Positions 25,993-35,182 are shown, counted from the stretch's first letter. The stretch: 64,000 nucleotides of DNA from UBA6168 sp039819485 (GCA_039819485.1 JBCBRY010000021.1:24868-88867); one strand, 5' to 3'. Notes: generated by a model from the letters alone, not told the origin. Translations and numbers: made by a program.

Positions 25993-26790
25993 ATGGCAAG
26001 CAAAAAGACCTTACAAAGGATCAAGGACATTCAGGCCCGACTGGGGCTTGTTGCTGATGGTATCATCGGCCCGGCAACTTTAACGGCGCTCGAAAACGTA
26101 ATTGAAAAGGCCCTTGGCCCGCCGGAAGAGCCTGTGGTCCATACCATGCGTGTTTCCCGGATGGGGATCAATCAATTGGTAAAATTTGAGATCGTTTCCA
26201 AGAGTTATTACAACCGGTTTTTAAAATCACCCATTTGGCCGGGCGGCGAAAGCGGCGTCACGATTGGAATCGGTTATGACGTGGGGTACCAGCCCAAACG
26301 ACAAATTGAAAAGGACTGGAAAGGTCAAATTGATGATGTCGATCTCAACGCTCTCTTGAAAGTGGCAGGTCTGAAGAAAGGTGATGCCAAGAAAAAGATC
26401 AAAAAACTGAAAAATATTTCTATCCCGTTTGACGCAGCACAAGAAGTGTTTTTGACGGCCACCCTGCCCAACTGGGCTAAGATCACCCACCGAACTTACC
26501 CCGGTGTGGAAAAACTCCCTGCCGATGCACAGGCCATGCTGCTGTCCTTGGTCTACAACCGCGGGCCCAGCCTCAGCCAAAGGTCCAGCCGCCGGGAAAT
26601 GCGCGCCATCAAGCCACTGGTGGCAGCACAAGACCTGCCCCGCATCGCTGCGCAGGTACGCTCAATGAAGCGCATCTGGGAAGGTAAAGGGCTGGGCGGA
26701 CTGCTAAAGCGCAGGGACAAAGAAGCCCAGATCATTGAAAATGCCCGCCCTGACAGCTCCCTGCCGGAAGGGGAGATAATACTGGTTTGA
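25993..26790 (+). CDS. lysozyme-like peptidoglycan hydrolase with N-terminal peptidoglycan-binding motif, no signal peptide
   Basis: A 265-residue protein. Residues about 5-40 (LQRIKDIQARLGLVADGIIGPATLTALENV) match a PG_binding_1 helix-turn repeat. The rest resembles the lysozyme/pesticin-type fold: KFEIVSKSYYNRFLKSPIWPGGESGVTIGIGYDVGY, with the Glu of KFEIVSK as candidate catalytic residue, and LPADAQAMLLSLVYNRGPSL later. Such domains cleave the glycan backbone of peptidoglycan and occur in phage endolysins and in secreted antibacterial effectors. No signal peptide is visible, so export would need a holin, a contractile injection system or lysis. No phage genes surround it. Its leader is filled with repeats. 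Confidence 0.8.
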   Translation: MASKKTLQRIKDIQARLGLVADGIIGPATLTALENVIEKALGPPEEPVVHTMRVSRMGINQLVKFEIVSKSYYNRFLKSPIWPGGESGVTIGIGYDVGYQPKRQIEKDWKGQIDDVDLNALLKVAGLKKGDAKKKIKKLKNISIPFDAAQEVFLTATLPNWAKITHRTYPGVEKLPADAQAMLLSLVYNRGPSLSQRSSRREMRAIKPLVAAQDLPRIAAQVRSMKRIWEGKGLGGLLKRRDKEAQIIENARPDSSLPEGEIILV

Positions 26791-26821
26791 TGAACGAATA
26801 AATGTATTGATTGATCAACTT

Positions 26822-26913
26822 AGGGTCAAATGTTCGCTAAGTTGGCGCCGCAGTCGGCCTATCGGCCGCTCGGCGCAGTTAGCAGATGTTCGATTTGATC
26901 GGTACCGATCAAA
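26822..26913. repeat. long imperfect hairpin and perfect 20-bp palindrome upstream of the MscS gene
   Basis: From 26824 to 26900 arms around GCTAAGTTGGCGCCG / CGGCGCAGTTAGC fold over a TATC loop. Overlapping its right end, TTTGATCGGTACCGATCAAA (26894-26913) is a perfect 20-base dyad. The first could be a terminator of the lysozyme-like gene, the second a candidate operator for the next gene; both roles are inference. Confidence 0.65.
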
Positions 26914-27001
26914 AATCGTTAATCCCCAATCTTTTGACCGTTAATCGTAGGGGGCTCTGCAATGATTGGTATTTTTGCCTTTCAATTGAACAGCACTGAC
27001 C

Positions 27002-28636
27002 ATGTACAAAATGCTAACCCGCAGAACAGCCCTGCTTCTTCTATTTGCCTTTTCCTTTTTAGTAAATGCTTTTGCACAGGCACAGCAAGCACCGCCGGTG
27101 ACGCTGGAGAGCCCGTACAATACGATGCTGGTACACCTGTATTATTTGCAGCCCGACAGTTACGAACCAGCCATTGCCGCCAAAACCATCAACCTGGCCG
27201 ATAGCCTGCAGGCGAGGAAGCTGGCCATCCAGTTGAAGCAAGTGTTGGACGGCCGTGGGCTCTTTGTGCACTTGAATCTGTTGCCACAGGAAAGTGATTA
27301 CGAGGATACCTTGACGCATAAACCATATTATACGCCGTTTCCCACTCAGTTGCCGGAAGTCTATTTAGAAAAAATCGATGATCAATGGTATTACGCCGGA
27401 CAGACGGTGGAAGCGGTTCCGAGGCTGCACAAAGAACTCTATCCCTTTGGTACCGATTTTCTGGTCAACCTGTTTCCGAAAGGGGCGCAACGGCAATTTT
27501 TGGGACTGGCCACCTGGCAATGGGTGGGCATCGGCGTGTTGTTGATCCTGACCTGGCTCTTCCAGTTTGTCCTGGCCAGGATCTTACGGCCCATGGTCAA
27601 GTGGTTGGCCAAGTCGAGGTATAGTTCCCCACTGGAAGACAAGGGCATGCTCTGGAAAGTGGCCCGTTTGTCCAGTTTTGTCATCTTGCTCTGGTTGTTG
27701 AAGTCATCATTGCCATTGCTGCAATTTACTGTCAGGGCCAATTCATTTATCCTTGTTGGACTGGAAGTCACACGCATTGTTTTTTGGGTGCTGCTTGGCC
27801 TGAGCATTGTCAATGTCGTCATGCAATATGCGCTGCGGTACGCAACCCTGACTGAGCACAAACTGGATGAACAGCTCATTCCCATCTTGCGGCGCATGTT
27901 AAAGATTGTGGTAGTGATCGTTGGTTTGATCTATGTGCTGCAATTGCTCGACGTCAATGTGACAGCCCTGATCGCAGGGGTGTCCATAGGTGGACTGGCC
28001 CTGGCCCTGGCGGCTCAGGACACGGTGAAAAACCTCATCGGTTCGGCCATGATCTTTTTTGACAAGCCCTTTCAGATCGGTGATTGGGTGTCAGCGGGTG
28101 GCAACGAAGGGGAAATTGTTGAAGTTGGCTTTCGGTCGACCCGCATCAGAACGGTCGATACCACGATCATCGCCGTGCCGAACAACGTGATTGCTTCCGG
28201 AGCCGTCACCAATATGGGCGTCCGAACCATGCGGGTATTCAGCGTAACGCTGGGCGTTACTTATGACACGCCGCCTCTGTTGTTGGAGAAATTCATCGAA
28301 GGACTGAAACAGCTCATCGAGAGCCATCCGAAAACCAAGAAAGATAATTACCTCGTCCATTTCAGAGCTTTTGGCAGCAGCTCTCTGAATATTATGTTTC
28401 GCACCCATCTATTCACGACCTCCTATCCGGAAGAATTGCAGCTCAAGGAAGAGTTGTCCTTCGGTATTTTAAGATTGGCCGAAGCACTGGGCGTGCGTTT
28501 TGCCTTCCCGACCCAGACTTTGTTCGTCGAGGAAATGCCCGGCAAAACTTCCATGACCCCGACCTATGTAAAAGACGCAGAAAAATTGGATGAACGGATA
28601 AAAACGTTTTTTGCAGAGAACAAATATGAAAGTTGA
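27002..28636 (+). CDS. MscS-family mechanosensitive channel
   Basis: A 544-residue protein with signal peptide (RRTALLLLFAFSFLVNAFAQ) and a periplasmic N-terminal region of about 140 residues, followed by four membrane segments (WVGIGVLLILTWLFQFVLA, LSSFVILLWLLKSSLPLL, ILVGLEVTRIVFWVLLGLSI, MLKIVVVIVGLIYVLQLL). The MscS core is the pore helix AGVSIGGLALALAAQDTVKN followed by FDKPFQIGDWV, the beta domain (FRSTRIRTVDTTIIAVPNNVI), and a cytoplasmic C-terminal alpha/beta domain. It opens under membrane tension to release solutes in hypo-osmotic shock. The larger N-terminus resembles YbdG/MscK-like members more than minimal MscS. Confidence 0.94.
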   Translation: MYKMLTRRTALLLLFAFSFLVNAFAQAQQAPPVTLESPYNTMLVHLYYLQPDSYEPAIAAKTINLADSLQARKLAIQLKQVLDGRGLFVHLNLLPQESDYEDTLTHKPYYTPFPTQLPEVYLEKIDDQWYYAGQTVEAVPRLHKELYPFGTDFLVNLFPKGAQRQFLGLATWQWVGIGVLLILTWLFQFVLARILRPMVKWLAKSRYSSPLEDKGMLWKVARLSSFVILLWLLKSSLPLLQFTVRANSFILVGLEVTRIVFWVLLGLSIVNVVMQYALRYATLTEHKLDEQLIPILRRMLKIVVVIVGLIYVLQLLDVNVTALIAGVSIGGLALALAAQDTVKNLIGSAMIFFDKPFQIGDWVSAGGNEGEIVEVGFRSTRIRTVDTTIIAVPNNVIASGAVTNMGVRTMRVFSVTLGVTYDTPPLLLEKFIEGLKQLIESHPKTKKDNYLVHFRAFGSSSLNIMFRTHLFTTSYPEELQLKEELSFGILRLAEALGVRFAFPTQTLFVEEMPGKTSMTPTYVKDAEKLDERIKTFFAENKYES

Positions 28637-28660
28637 CACCTGATATTGACAGCAATGGGG

Positions 28661-28697
28661 ATGGCCAATTCGCACGACCAACGTGCGGATTGGCCAT
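28661..28697. repeat. 16-bp stem palindrome between MscS and YARHG genes
   Basis: ATGGCCAATTCGCACG, a 5-base loop, and its complement with one mismatch. No T-run follows on the plus strand, so a role as terminator is possible but not clear. Confidence 0.7.
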
Positions 28698-28742
28698 TCG
28701 TGTTACTGCCCGAAATTTTCACACACTCACAAATTATTTTCC

Positions 28743-29720
28743 ATGACAAACAGAACACTCTACCTTGTCTTATTTTTTTCTTTCATTGCGTTTCCTTCCA
28801 TCGGCCAACAACTAGTGCACAGCGCCGTCGTCGATATTGACCGGGATGGTGCCGGCGAAAAAATCCTTTTTTATTTAGCGGACTCGTCCGCTTCCGACAG
28901 AAATGGTTTTGATCAATTCTGCATTATTTCCGGAACGGATACCGTCTGGGCCGAAAATGTACATCAGGATATCTGGGTTAAAAAACAGGCCTTGTACCAA
29001 CAGGCCGACCAGGCCATCATCAACCGTATCGGAATCTTTTATGAAAATAAAAAAGTCTATCTATGGCTGACCGGGCCGGAGAAGAAATGTTGCCAAAATA
29101 TTACATCGGTCTATGAATGGAACAAAAAATCCTTGACGCCCCTGTTTGACCATGCTTTTGAAATACATGGTATCGAAACGATCAATGGCGACCGCCATGC
29201 CGCCGGCATTAAATACATGTCGGATGTCTATGGTGATGATGAAGCTGATTATTATTTTGTTTCCTTTTATCCATTTGAATACTACGACCTGACGGACGAT
29301 TTTAAACCGAACGAAAATTTAATCCACGAAAAAAATATTATTTATAAAAAAGTAGAAAAAGCAGTCGATATATATGATGCGGTCGTCGTGCATTTAAAAG
29401 ATACCAAAGAGGTATTTGTGATCAGCCGGGCATTGGAAGCTTCCTTGTCCGCCAGGCAATATGGGATGCTTTCCTTAAAACGGTTCGACCGGGAATACTT
29501 TCAAAAATACGACAAAACTGAACTGCGAATCATGCGTAACGAATTGTTCGCTTATCATGGATATGATTTTAATTCTCCCGATTTGAAACTTCATTTTTCC
29601 GCAAAAGAATGGTACCAGCCCACCACCATACCTTCGGAAGAAATCTACTTTGAGTTATCCGATATTGAAAAATTTAATATTGACCTGATGTATGAAGTAG
29701 AAATGAATGATTTGAAATAA
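28743..29720 (+). CDS. exported YARHG-domain protein
   Basis: A 325-residue protein starting at ATG 28743 with signal peptide MTNRTLYLVLFFSFIAFPSIG. The frame is open upstream, but that part runs through the palindrome at 28661-28697. The C-terminal 70 residues (LRIMRNELFAYHGYDFNSPDLKLHFSAKEWYQPT) form a YARHG domain, here with YHG in place of ARHG. YARHG is an extracellular domain of unknown function in Bacteroidota and Firmicutes. The N-terminal half begins with a repeat-like ihx DIDRDGAGEKILFYLADS that resembles the start of an FG-GAP or Ca-binding module. It is convergent with the trypsin-like gene. Confidence 0.85.
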   Translation: MTNRTLYLVLFFSFIAFPSIGQQLVHSAVVDIDRDGAGEKILFYLADSSASDRNGFDQFCIISGTDTVWAENVHQDIWVKKQALYQQADQAIINRIGIFYENKKVYLWLTGPEKKCCQNITSVYEWNKKSLTPLFDHAFEIHGIETINGDRHAAGIKYMSDVYGDDEADYYFVSFYPFEYYDLTDDFKPNENLIHEKNIIYKKVEKAVDIYDAVVVHLKDTKEVFVISRALEASLSARQYGMLSLKRFDREYFQKYDKTELRIMRNELFAYHGYDFNSPDLKLHFSAKEWYQPTTIPSEEIYFELSDIEKFNIDLMYEVEMNDLK

Positions 29721-29756
29721 TGGAGCAAAGGTGGACTTGAAAAAAAACTTCTATGC

Positions 29757-30989
29757 TTAATTTGGATAAACCGCCCCGACCCTGATCACCTTTTCCCCTT
29801 TGCAATAGGGGATTCGGCAGGGAATGGAGGTATAGCAGTTGCCCGTCCAATGGTAGTCGATTTCGCCCGAGACCAATACGCCGATCACTTCATGAGACAA
29901 TAAGTCGAATACGGGTGATCCTGAATTTCCCTGAAAGGCATCCAGCGTACTGTAAAAATAGTGCGGATGTTCGTCAGCAGTAATGCTTGCGTTGACCGCC
30001 AATTTTTTGGGCAGCCCCGATGGATGGCCGATCATGTAAATGCGGGTGCCGCCGGGAAATGTTTTATCCGTTGCAACTGGCAGGACTTTTCTTTTCAGCG
30101 GCCGGTCGGTCGTGAATGAGGCAATGTCGAAATCGGTATCCAGTAACCGGTATTCTTTCGGGTAAAAAATATTCGAAGCCCTGATCAGCGATTCAAATGC
30201 ACCTTGCCGGTTGATCATTTCGAATCCAAAAACCACGGCATATCGTTCCAGTCCTTGCGAAAACACGTGGGCCGCGGTCATCATCTCATTTTCACCGACA
30301 ATGAATGCCGTTCCCTCCCCGACGACAGGCTGACTGGCGAAGGCTTCCCCTTCGCAGAGGTTGAACCTTTGGCCAAGTGTACTTCCGATGTCCAATTGGT
30401 AAATACTGTCGGTCACCTTGTGCAGCATTGATTTTTCCACAACGATACCGACCGAACTTGCATTGCGGAGCACGGATTGCTGCCAATTGTCTATTGGGGG
30501 GAGCTGCCTTACTTCCATGCGGCTATCGTACTGGGAGGGCCCTCCGGGCAACCGTTTTTTGCCGAACTGAAGCTCTGACTCGTCAACTACGACCTCTTTT
30601 TTTTCTTCTATCGGATCTACAACTTTTTTCAGACGCACAATTTCCGGTTGTTCTAATTGGAACTGTTCCAGGGATACGTCCTCGACGTTCAGGTTGATTG
30701 TTGCTTGGGGGCTGAATATTTTGATGACCTCATTTTTCAGGTACTCTTCCGGGTCGTCGGTATTTGTATTGAATTTGCTGTACCGCAAGTTGAAAAGGTT
30801 TTCTTCCGTAATTTTATTTTCAAGAATACCGGATTTTATGAGCGGGTCAGAGGTTTTTCCCAATGAGTCCGTCTCTGCGAGTGTTTTCGCTGCATCTGCC
30901 TTTTTAGGCACTTTTTTCACAGGGTCGGTCTGGGCGCTGAGGAGCGCAGCCAGAGTCAATGATAATAATATCGCCAGGCATTTCTTCAT
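29757..30989 (-). CDS. exported trypsin-like (S1-type) serine protease
   Basis: A 410-residue protein with signal peptide MKKCLAILLSLTLAALLSA and a 200-residue region before the protease domain. The domain has all three triad motifs: GTAFIVGENEMMTAAHVF with His at about 241, LLDTDFDIASF with the Asp, and QGNSGSPVFD with Ser at about 352. GNSGSP in place of GDSGGP is common in bacterial V8/glutamyl-type proteases. The start ATG overlaps the stop of the upstream 1056-residue protein gene (ATGA), so the two are translationally coupled. The long pro-region could keep the enzyme inactive until processed. It belongs to the sigma/anti-sigma/CHAT locus and would act in the periplasm or outside the cell. 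Confidence 0.9.
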   Translation of the reverse strand: MKKCLAILLSLTLAALLSAQTDPVKKVPKKADAAKTLAETDSLGKTSDPLIKSGILENKITEENLFNLRYSKFNTNTDDPEEYLKNEVIKIFSPQATINLNVEDVSLEQFQLEQPEIVRLKKVVDPIEEKKEVVVDESELQFGKKRLPGGPSQYDSRMEVRQLPPIDNWQQSVLRNASSVGIVVEKSMLHKVTDSIYQLDIGSTLGQRFNLCEGEAFASQPVVGEGTAFIVGENEMMTAAHVFSQGLERYAVVFGFEMINRQGAFESLIRASNIFYPKEYRLLDTDFDIASFTTDRPLKRKVLPVATDKTFPGGTRIYMIGHPSGLPKKLAVNASITADEHPHYFYSTLDAFQGNSGSPVFDLLSHEVIGVLVSGEIDYHWTGNCYTSIPCRIPYCKGEKVIRVGAVYPN

Positions 30990-33900
30990 GGGTATTCAAA
31001 TCGGGGTTTGGTGTGGATATTTAATAAAGGAATATCGAGTACGATGCCGAGGCCGATCCTGTAAGAGTCATAGAGGTCGGTGTTCTCCTCTCCGTTTTCG
31101 CCGGGAGTGATCTGTCTTAATTCAGGTCCGTATTGTATACCGGCGTGGATGGAGAAAGGGGAATTGCGGAACCCATAGTGGGCATAGAACCCAGGCGATA
31201 GGATGTTTTTAAAATTGAACTTAGGCAAGACCGTCGTAGTGGTGTCGCTGTCCAGGTGGATGCGCGTCAATGCTCCGATATCAAAGACCGGAACATAAAC
31301 GCCAAGGGAGCTTCCCTTTTTCAATCCCCAGGTACAACTGATGCCTACCGGTGCCGTGAAGCCAAGCGTTGTAGACCAGGAGGTTTTCATTTCGTTGTTT
31401 TCGAGATCCAGTCGTTTGGAACGTTCAAAGGCGGGCAGCAGGCCCGGATAACTGTTGATGGATAGATTCCACTTGGCTTTTCGCTTGATGGCAAAACTGC
31501 CAGACGGCAAAGCGAAAGCTTCGATCGCTTTTTCCACGTCTTCGGCATCTTCCGCAAGGGCCATATCGTTGAGGAAATGAATCAGTTTGACGACCCTCGG
31601 GTCGGTGATCATGTCCAGCTTTTGAGGAAGTGCTGCGAAATAACCTTGCACCAGCGCTTTTAATTGCCGTTGGGCCAGCGTAAATGCCTTGTCATTTTTG
31701 TTTTTGTTATTTATTAAATAATCATAAGCTGCGTTGAGGTAATTGTTATAGACCGTTTCGATTGCTGCTATATCATCCGGGTCAAATACTGAAATCTCTT
31801 TGTTGTCTTTAGAAATCTTGATTCTTCCCATTCGTAGAAAAATGGACTTGCTCCACACCTCAAGGTTTTTACGGCTGTAATAAGAAATCAGCAAGGTCTT
31901 GAATTTGTCGTTGTTTTTTATCAAATCTTTGGCTTTTCGGGTGTTGGGGGAGTTACTGTCAAAGTTTTTATCTAAATAAATGGTGCGCAATACTTTTTGC
32001 AATACCTTGATGTCGCCCAGGGCCGAAGTATCTTCGAACTCTTGCCGATAAAACAATTTTATTTTGCCCAGTTCCGTATCGATGGCCTTAGCCGCTTTCG
32101 CCAGGTTCCCTTCGTACCTCAGTTCTTCAATTTCCTCTTTTGCAAGCGCCTTGACGGCCCTTTTCCAATTTTTCAATTGCCCGTTTTCTTCGATCGCCGC
32201 GATGGTCCGGATCGTCTCCGATAAATCCGAGAGGTCTTCGCTGGTGGAAACGGGTAAGAAGTTCCGGGTCATTTCGAGTGCCTTTAAAAGACCCGTTGCA
32301 TATTTTTTGTTTTTTAAGTCCAACAGCACATCATTGGCCGTGGTAGCTACTTCGAAATAAGGTTTGGTCAGGTCTTGCAAGTTCAGGAGGTCTCGATTCA
32401 GTTCAAATGTTAGTGTCTGTTGTTTGTCATTCGCATCGCTGTTGACGAACGGGGCAAAATACCTTAAAAGGGTATCCGCAGAGAAGACCACTTCCTTCGA
32501 AAGGTCGATGGCACTGTTGACAAAAGTGTGGACCGTATCGGCACCAATCTTATTTCCCGACTTGTTGGCTTTTTTGATTTCTTGTGCGGCCGTGAATACT
32601 TTTTCGGCATTTTTACCCACCTGTGTCAGCACGGATTCGAAAAACCGTTTATGTGCTTTTAATGCCTCAATATTTCCAGGTTTTGCTTTGTCCATGATGC
32701 GGGCAAATGCACTTTCAAACTGCACCGGAGGAGAGAGGACCGACAGGGTGCTGTTTGCAGCTATTCCTACTACGGTATTATCGGCGGAAACGGTATCAGG
32801 CGTTTCTTTGTCTTTCTTGTAAATAGCATTTTTGGGGAGGGTGAATTCCATTTTTTCCTTGGCTTTGACGGAGAACTTTTTGTTTAATGAAAATTCAACA
32901 TTGTAGTACTTTAAATTCTGCTGCCGCAAAAAGCCAAAATACAACACGAAGAACTCATACTCGGAAGCATAGCTCCCCAAAAAATCACTGCCGGCAAACC
33001 GGGGCTGCCCGTTTTCAATAATGGTCATGCTGTGGGCAAGCATGCTGGCGAGGTGAAGCGTATTGGCAAGATTGAATTTGGTCGTTTTCGAAACATCGCT
33101 TCTCCAGCGGTTGATGTTCCGGCTGCTTTCGATGATCTTGAAATAATCAATCGGCCTTTTCAACTTCGACAAGTTGGGAATGAGTTCAAGTGCTTCAAAG
33201 GCAAAGTCAACGTCCGGGTGTTGTTCGATCAAACTCTTAAAGCGGGGTGTCCCTTTCAGGTCGGCAGCGTTTTCCAGCAGGTGGTTGAGATCGTCCTCGA
33301 TGTACTGTTTGATTTCACTGGTAAAATTGGTCACTTGGTCGGCCTGGAAGGACAGTAAATATTTGGTCGTAATCGGCAGCAGCACCTTGAGCTCGTTCAG
33401 GGGGCTTTCTTCACTGGGGTTTTTGAGCCATTCCTGTACTTCGTTGATGGCGTAGGTGGTGAGTTCTTCTTTGATGCGCTTGGCCAGGAACCGGCTCAGT
33501 CCTTCAATAATGGTTTCGAAAGCCAGGTCGCCGCCGAGGAAGGAAATGCTTTTTTGAATAGAGGAGGCATAATTGGGAGCGGCGAAAGCATCGGCCGCAT
33601 TCTTCTCGATCTGTCCATATTTTTCGACAAACAGACGGGCCATGTGGGCCAGGTAAAGATTTGAGCCCTTATATACAGCACCTATACTGGATAGCTCAGT
33701 AGTATCTAATTTGATCTTTTCTGTAAAATAATCTTTTCGGGCTTTTTCGATTTCTTCGGATAATTTAGCGGTGGTGGTGTCTAATTTTTTCAACAGTTCA
33801 ACACTCCCGTTGGAAATAGAGAAATTGGTATTGTTAAAAGTTTCGTATGCCTGCTTGGCTTCGTTGTACTTTTTGAGTTTGGTATCAAATTCCTGGCGAT

Positions 33901-34156
33901 CGGTACTGTCCAGCTTTTTTTTGAGTTCGTCTTTTTTTGTGACCGATAAATACGACTTAAAAGTGGCCAGCACCAGTGCCCGGTCGCGGATGAGTTCTTC
34001 TCCGCGGGTGGCCGGATCGAGTGAGTTGTAGTCCTTTTTCAGCAGGTCCACCAATTTGGCGGCATCGCCAGCAACCGGTGCATCTTTTTGGGCAACAACG
34101 AATTGGGAGGTGAAGCAGAAAAACAGAAGTGCTAGGAGGGGTAGATGTTTATTCAT
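30986..34156 (-). CDS. large exported helical protein with a beta-rich C-terminus, unknown
   Basis: A 1056-residue protein with signal peptide MNKHLPLLALLFFCFTSQFVVA. Residues about 25-170 are coiled-coil-like (RQEFDTKLKKYNEAKQAYETF, TTAKLSEEIEKARKDYFTEK). The middle is almost wholly helical. From about residue 915 the sequence changes to alternating aromatic/polar strands with glycine turns (WNLSINSYPGLLPAF, TSWSTTLGFTAPVGISCTWGL, LGVYVPVFDIGALTRI, GFYAHYGFRNSPFSIHAGIQYGP, YRIGLGIVLDIPLL) that look like an outer-membrane beta-barrel or porin-like segment. I do not recognise the family. It is the first gene of a two-gene unit with the trypsin-like protease (4-base overlap), downstream of the anti-sigma gene by about 210 bases. 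Confidence 0.75.
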   Translation of the reverse strand: MNKHLPLLALLFFCFTSQFVVAQKDAPVAGDAAKLVDLLKKDYNSLDPATRGEELIRDRALVLATFKSYLSVTKKDELKKKLDSTDRQEFDTKLKKYNEAKQAYETFNNTNFSISNGSVELLKKLDTTTAKLSEEIEKARKDYFTEKIKLDTTELSSIGAVYKGSNLYLAHMARLFVEKYGQIEKNAADAFAAPNYASSIQKSISFLGGDLAFETIIEGLSRFLAKRIKEELTTYAINEVQEWLKNPSEESPLNELKVLLPITTKYLLSFQADQVTNFTSEIKQYIEDDLNHLLENAADLKGTPRFKSLIEQHPDVDFAFEALELIPNLSKLKRPIDYFKIIESSRNINRWRSDVSKTTKFNLANTLHLASMLAHSMTIIENGQPRFAGSDFLGSYASEYEFFVLYFGFLRQQNLKYYNVEFSLNKKFSVKAKEKMEFTLPKNAIYKKDKETPDTVSADNTVVGIAANSTLSVLSPPVQFESAFARIMDKAKPGNIEALKAHKRFFESVLTQVGKNAEKVFTAAQEIKKANKSGNKIGADTVHTFVNSAIDLSKEVVFSADTLLRYFAPFVNSDANDKQQTLTFELNRDLLNLQDLTKPYFEVATTANDVLLDLKNKKYATGLLKALEMTRNFLPVSTSEDLSDLSETIRTIAAIEENGQLKNWKRAVKALAKEEIEELRYEGNLAKAAKAIDTELGKIKLFYRQEFEDTSALGDIKVLQKVLRTIYLDKNFDSNSPNTRKAKDLIKNNDKFKTLLISYYSRKNLEVWSKSIFLRMGRIKISKDNKEISVFDPDDIAAIETVYNNYLNAAYDYLINNKNKNDKAFTLAQRQLKALVQGYFAALPQKLDMITDPRVVKLIHFLNDMALAEDAEDVEKAIEAFALPSGSFAIKRKAKWNLSINSYPGLLPAFERSKRLDLENNEMKTSWSTTLGFTAPVGISCTWGLKKGSSLGVYVPVFDIGALTRIHLDSDTTTTVLPKFNFKNILSPGFYAHYGFRNSPFSIHAGIQYGPELRQITPGENGEENTDLYDSYRIGLGIVLDIPLLNIHTKPRFEYP

Positions 34157-34366
34157 TTTGTTCTTAATTGAAAATGGAGGAATAACTACGTTGATAATTC
34201 TTGTACGGTTCAGTTCAAAAAATGGTGCAGGTGGTCAAATTGAATAAATGACTGTTCAAAAAAATGATACTTTTCCTTTGCCTGAAACAGAATTTCAAGC
34301 TATGGAAGCTAAGCATTTGCCAAAACAAAAGTGTCATTTTTACACGCCGTATTGTTGATCGCCTGC

Positions 34367-35095
34367 TTACATTTTGTCCAGGTCGTCCCAAAGCTTCCGG
34401 GCCTCCTCCACATAGCTGCTATTATTTTTATCGATAATAACTTTTAATGCCTCTTTGGCTGCTTCTGTTTGGCCTGCCAATAAAAGGGCAAGTGCCCGGG
34501 TGAAGGCGGCATTCCCCTGATCGCTGCCCATGGTCACGTTGGCAAAAGCGGCAGCGGAGCGGGCGTGCTGGTTGGATTTGAAGTAGGCATGGCCCAGCAC
34601 AAATTGAGCCTCGATATAATCGGAGGAATCAGGAGGAACGGAACCGGCCAGCCGGATGGCATCGGTCATGCTGCCGCTGATGTAAGCTTCTTTTGATCGT
34701 TCGAGATTGTTTTGGTCGGCCAGGTTCCGGTCGGGGCTCAGGTTGGGGGCAACGTAATACTTCGTTGCCAGTTGCGGTGGCGTCAGGGAACGACTTCCGG
34801 GCCAGAATAAAATAGCTGCTGCGATTAATACAGCTGCCGCCGCCGCCACCTGCACCCATCTTTTTCGCCAGATGGGAATGATTGGTGGTTCTTTTTTTTC
34901 ATCTTTAACAGCCCTGTTCGCCAGTTCTTCCAATGCCAGTAATTCCACCGCCTTTTGTGAAGCCAAATAGGCATCGTACTCCGCCCGCAGCCCCACGTCG
35001 GCCGACAGCTCCGCCTCGAAAGCAGTGCGCTGGCCTTCGTCCATCTGCCCTTCGGCATAAGCAAAAATGCGGTCGAAGTGATTTAATGGCTTCAT
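34367..35095 (-). CDS. membrane anti-sigma-factor candidate with TPR-like periplasmic domain
   Basis: A 242-residue protein. The N-terminal about 65 residues (FDRIFAYAEGQMDEGQRTAFEAELSADVGLRAEYDAYLASQKAVELLA) look like the helical sigma-binding region of Bacteroidota anti-sigma proteins, without a zinc His-Cys-Cys motif. One membrane helix follows (WVQVAAAAAVLIAAAILFWPG, about residues 80-100). The periplasmic part contains TPR-like repeats (SSDYIEAQFVLGHAYFKSNQHARSAAAFANV, AAFTRALALLLAGQTEAAKEALKVI). It lies 81 bases downstream of the ECF sigma gene, as expected for a cognate pair. The intervening bases hold a heptamer array and a hairpin that might set the sigma to anti-sigma ratio. Confidence 0.8.
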   Translation of the reverse strand: MKPLNHFDRIFAYAEGQMDEGQRTAFEAELSADVGLRAEYDAYLASQKAVELLALEELANRAVKDEKKEPPIIPIWRKRWVQVAAAAAVLIAAAILFWPGSRSLTPPQLATKYYVAPNLSPDRNLADQNNLERSKEAYISGSMTDAIRLAGSVPPDSSDYIEAQFVLGHAYFKSNQHARSAAAFANVTMGSDQGNAAFTRALALLLAGQTEAAKEALKVIIDKNNSSYVEEARKLWDDLDKM

Positions 35096-35122
35096 TGTTT
35101 TATTTTTTTACTGTTCTCCGTT

Positions 35123-35182
35123 TTTTCCCGAAGCGAGTTCGGGACAGGCTATTTTTCATTCTTCATTCTCCATTCTTCATTC
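35123..35182 (-). repeat. heptamer array (GAATGAA)n plus CCCGAA/TTCGGG hairpin between sigma and anti-sigma genes
   Basis: On the minus strand GGAATGA, AGAATGG, AGAATGA, AGAATGA, AAAATAG, then CCTGTCCCGAACTCGCTTCG... with stem CCCGAA/TTCGGG. The stop TGA of the sigma gene is inside the first unit. Confidence 0.85.

Noticed and set aside
25993..26790. Prophage endolysin module
   Set aside because: No holin, terminase, capsid or integrase genes lie nearby.
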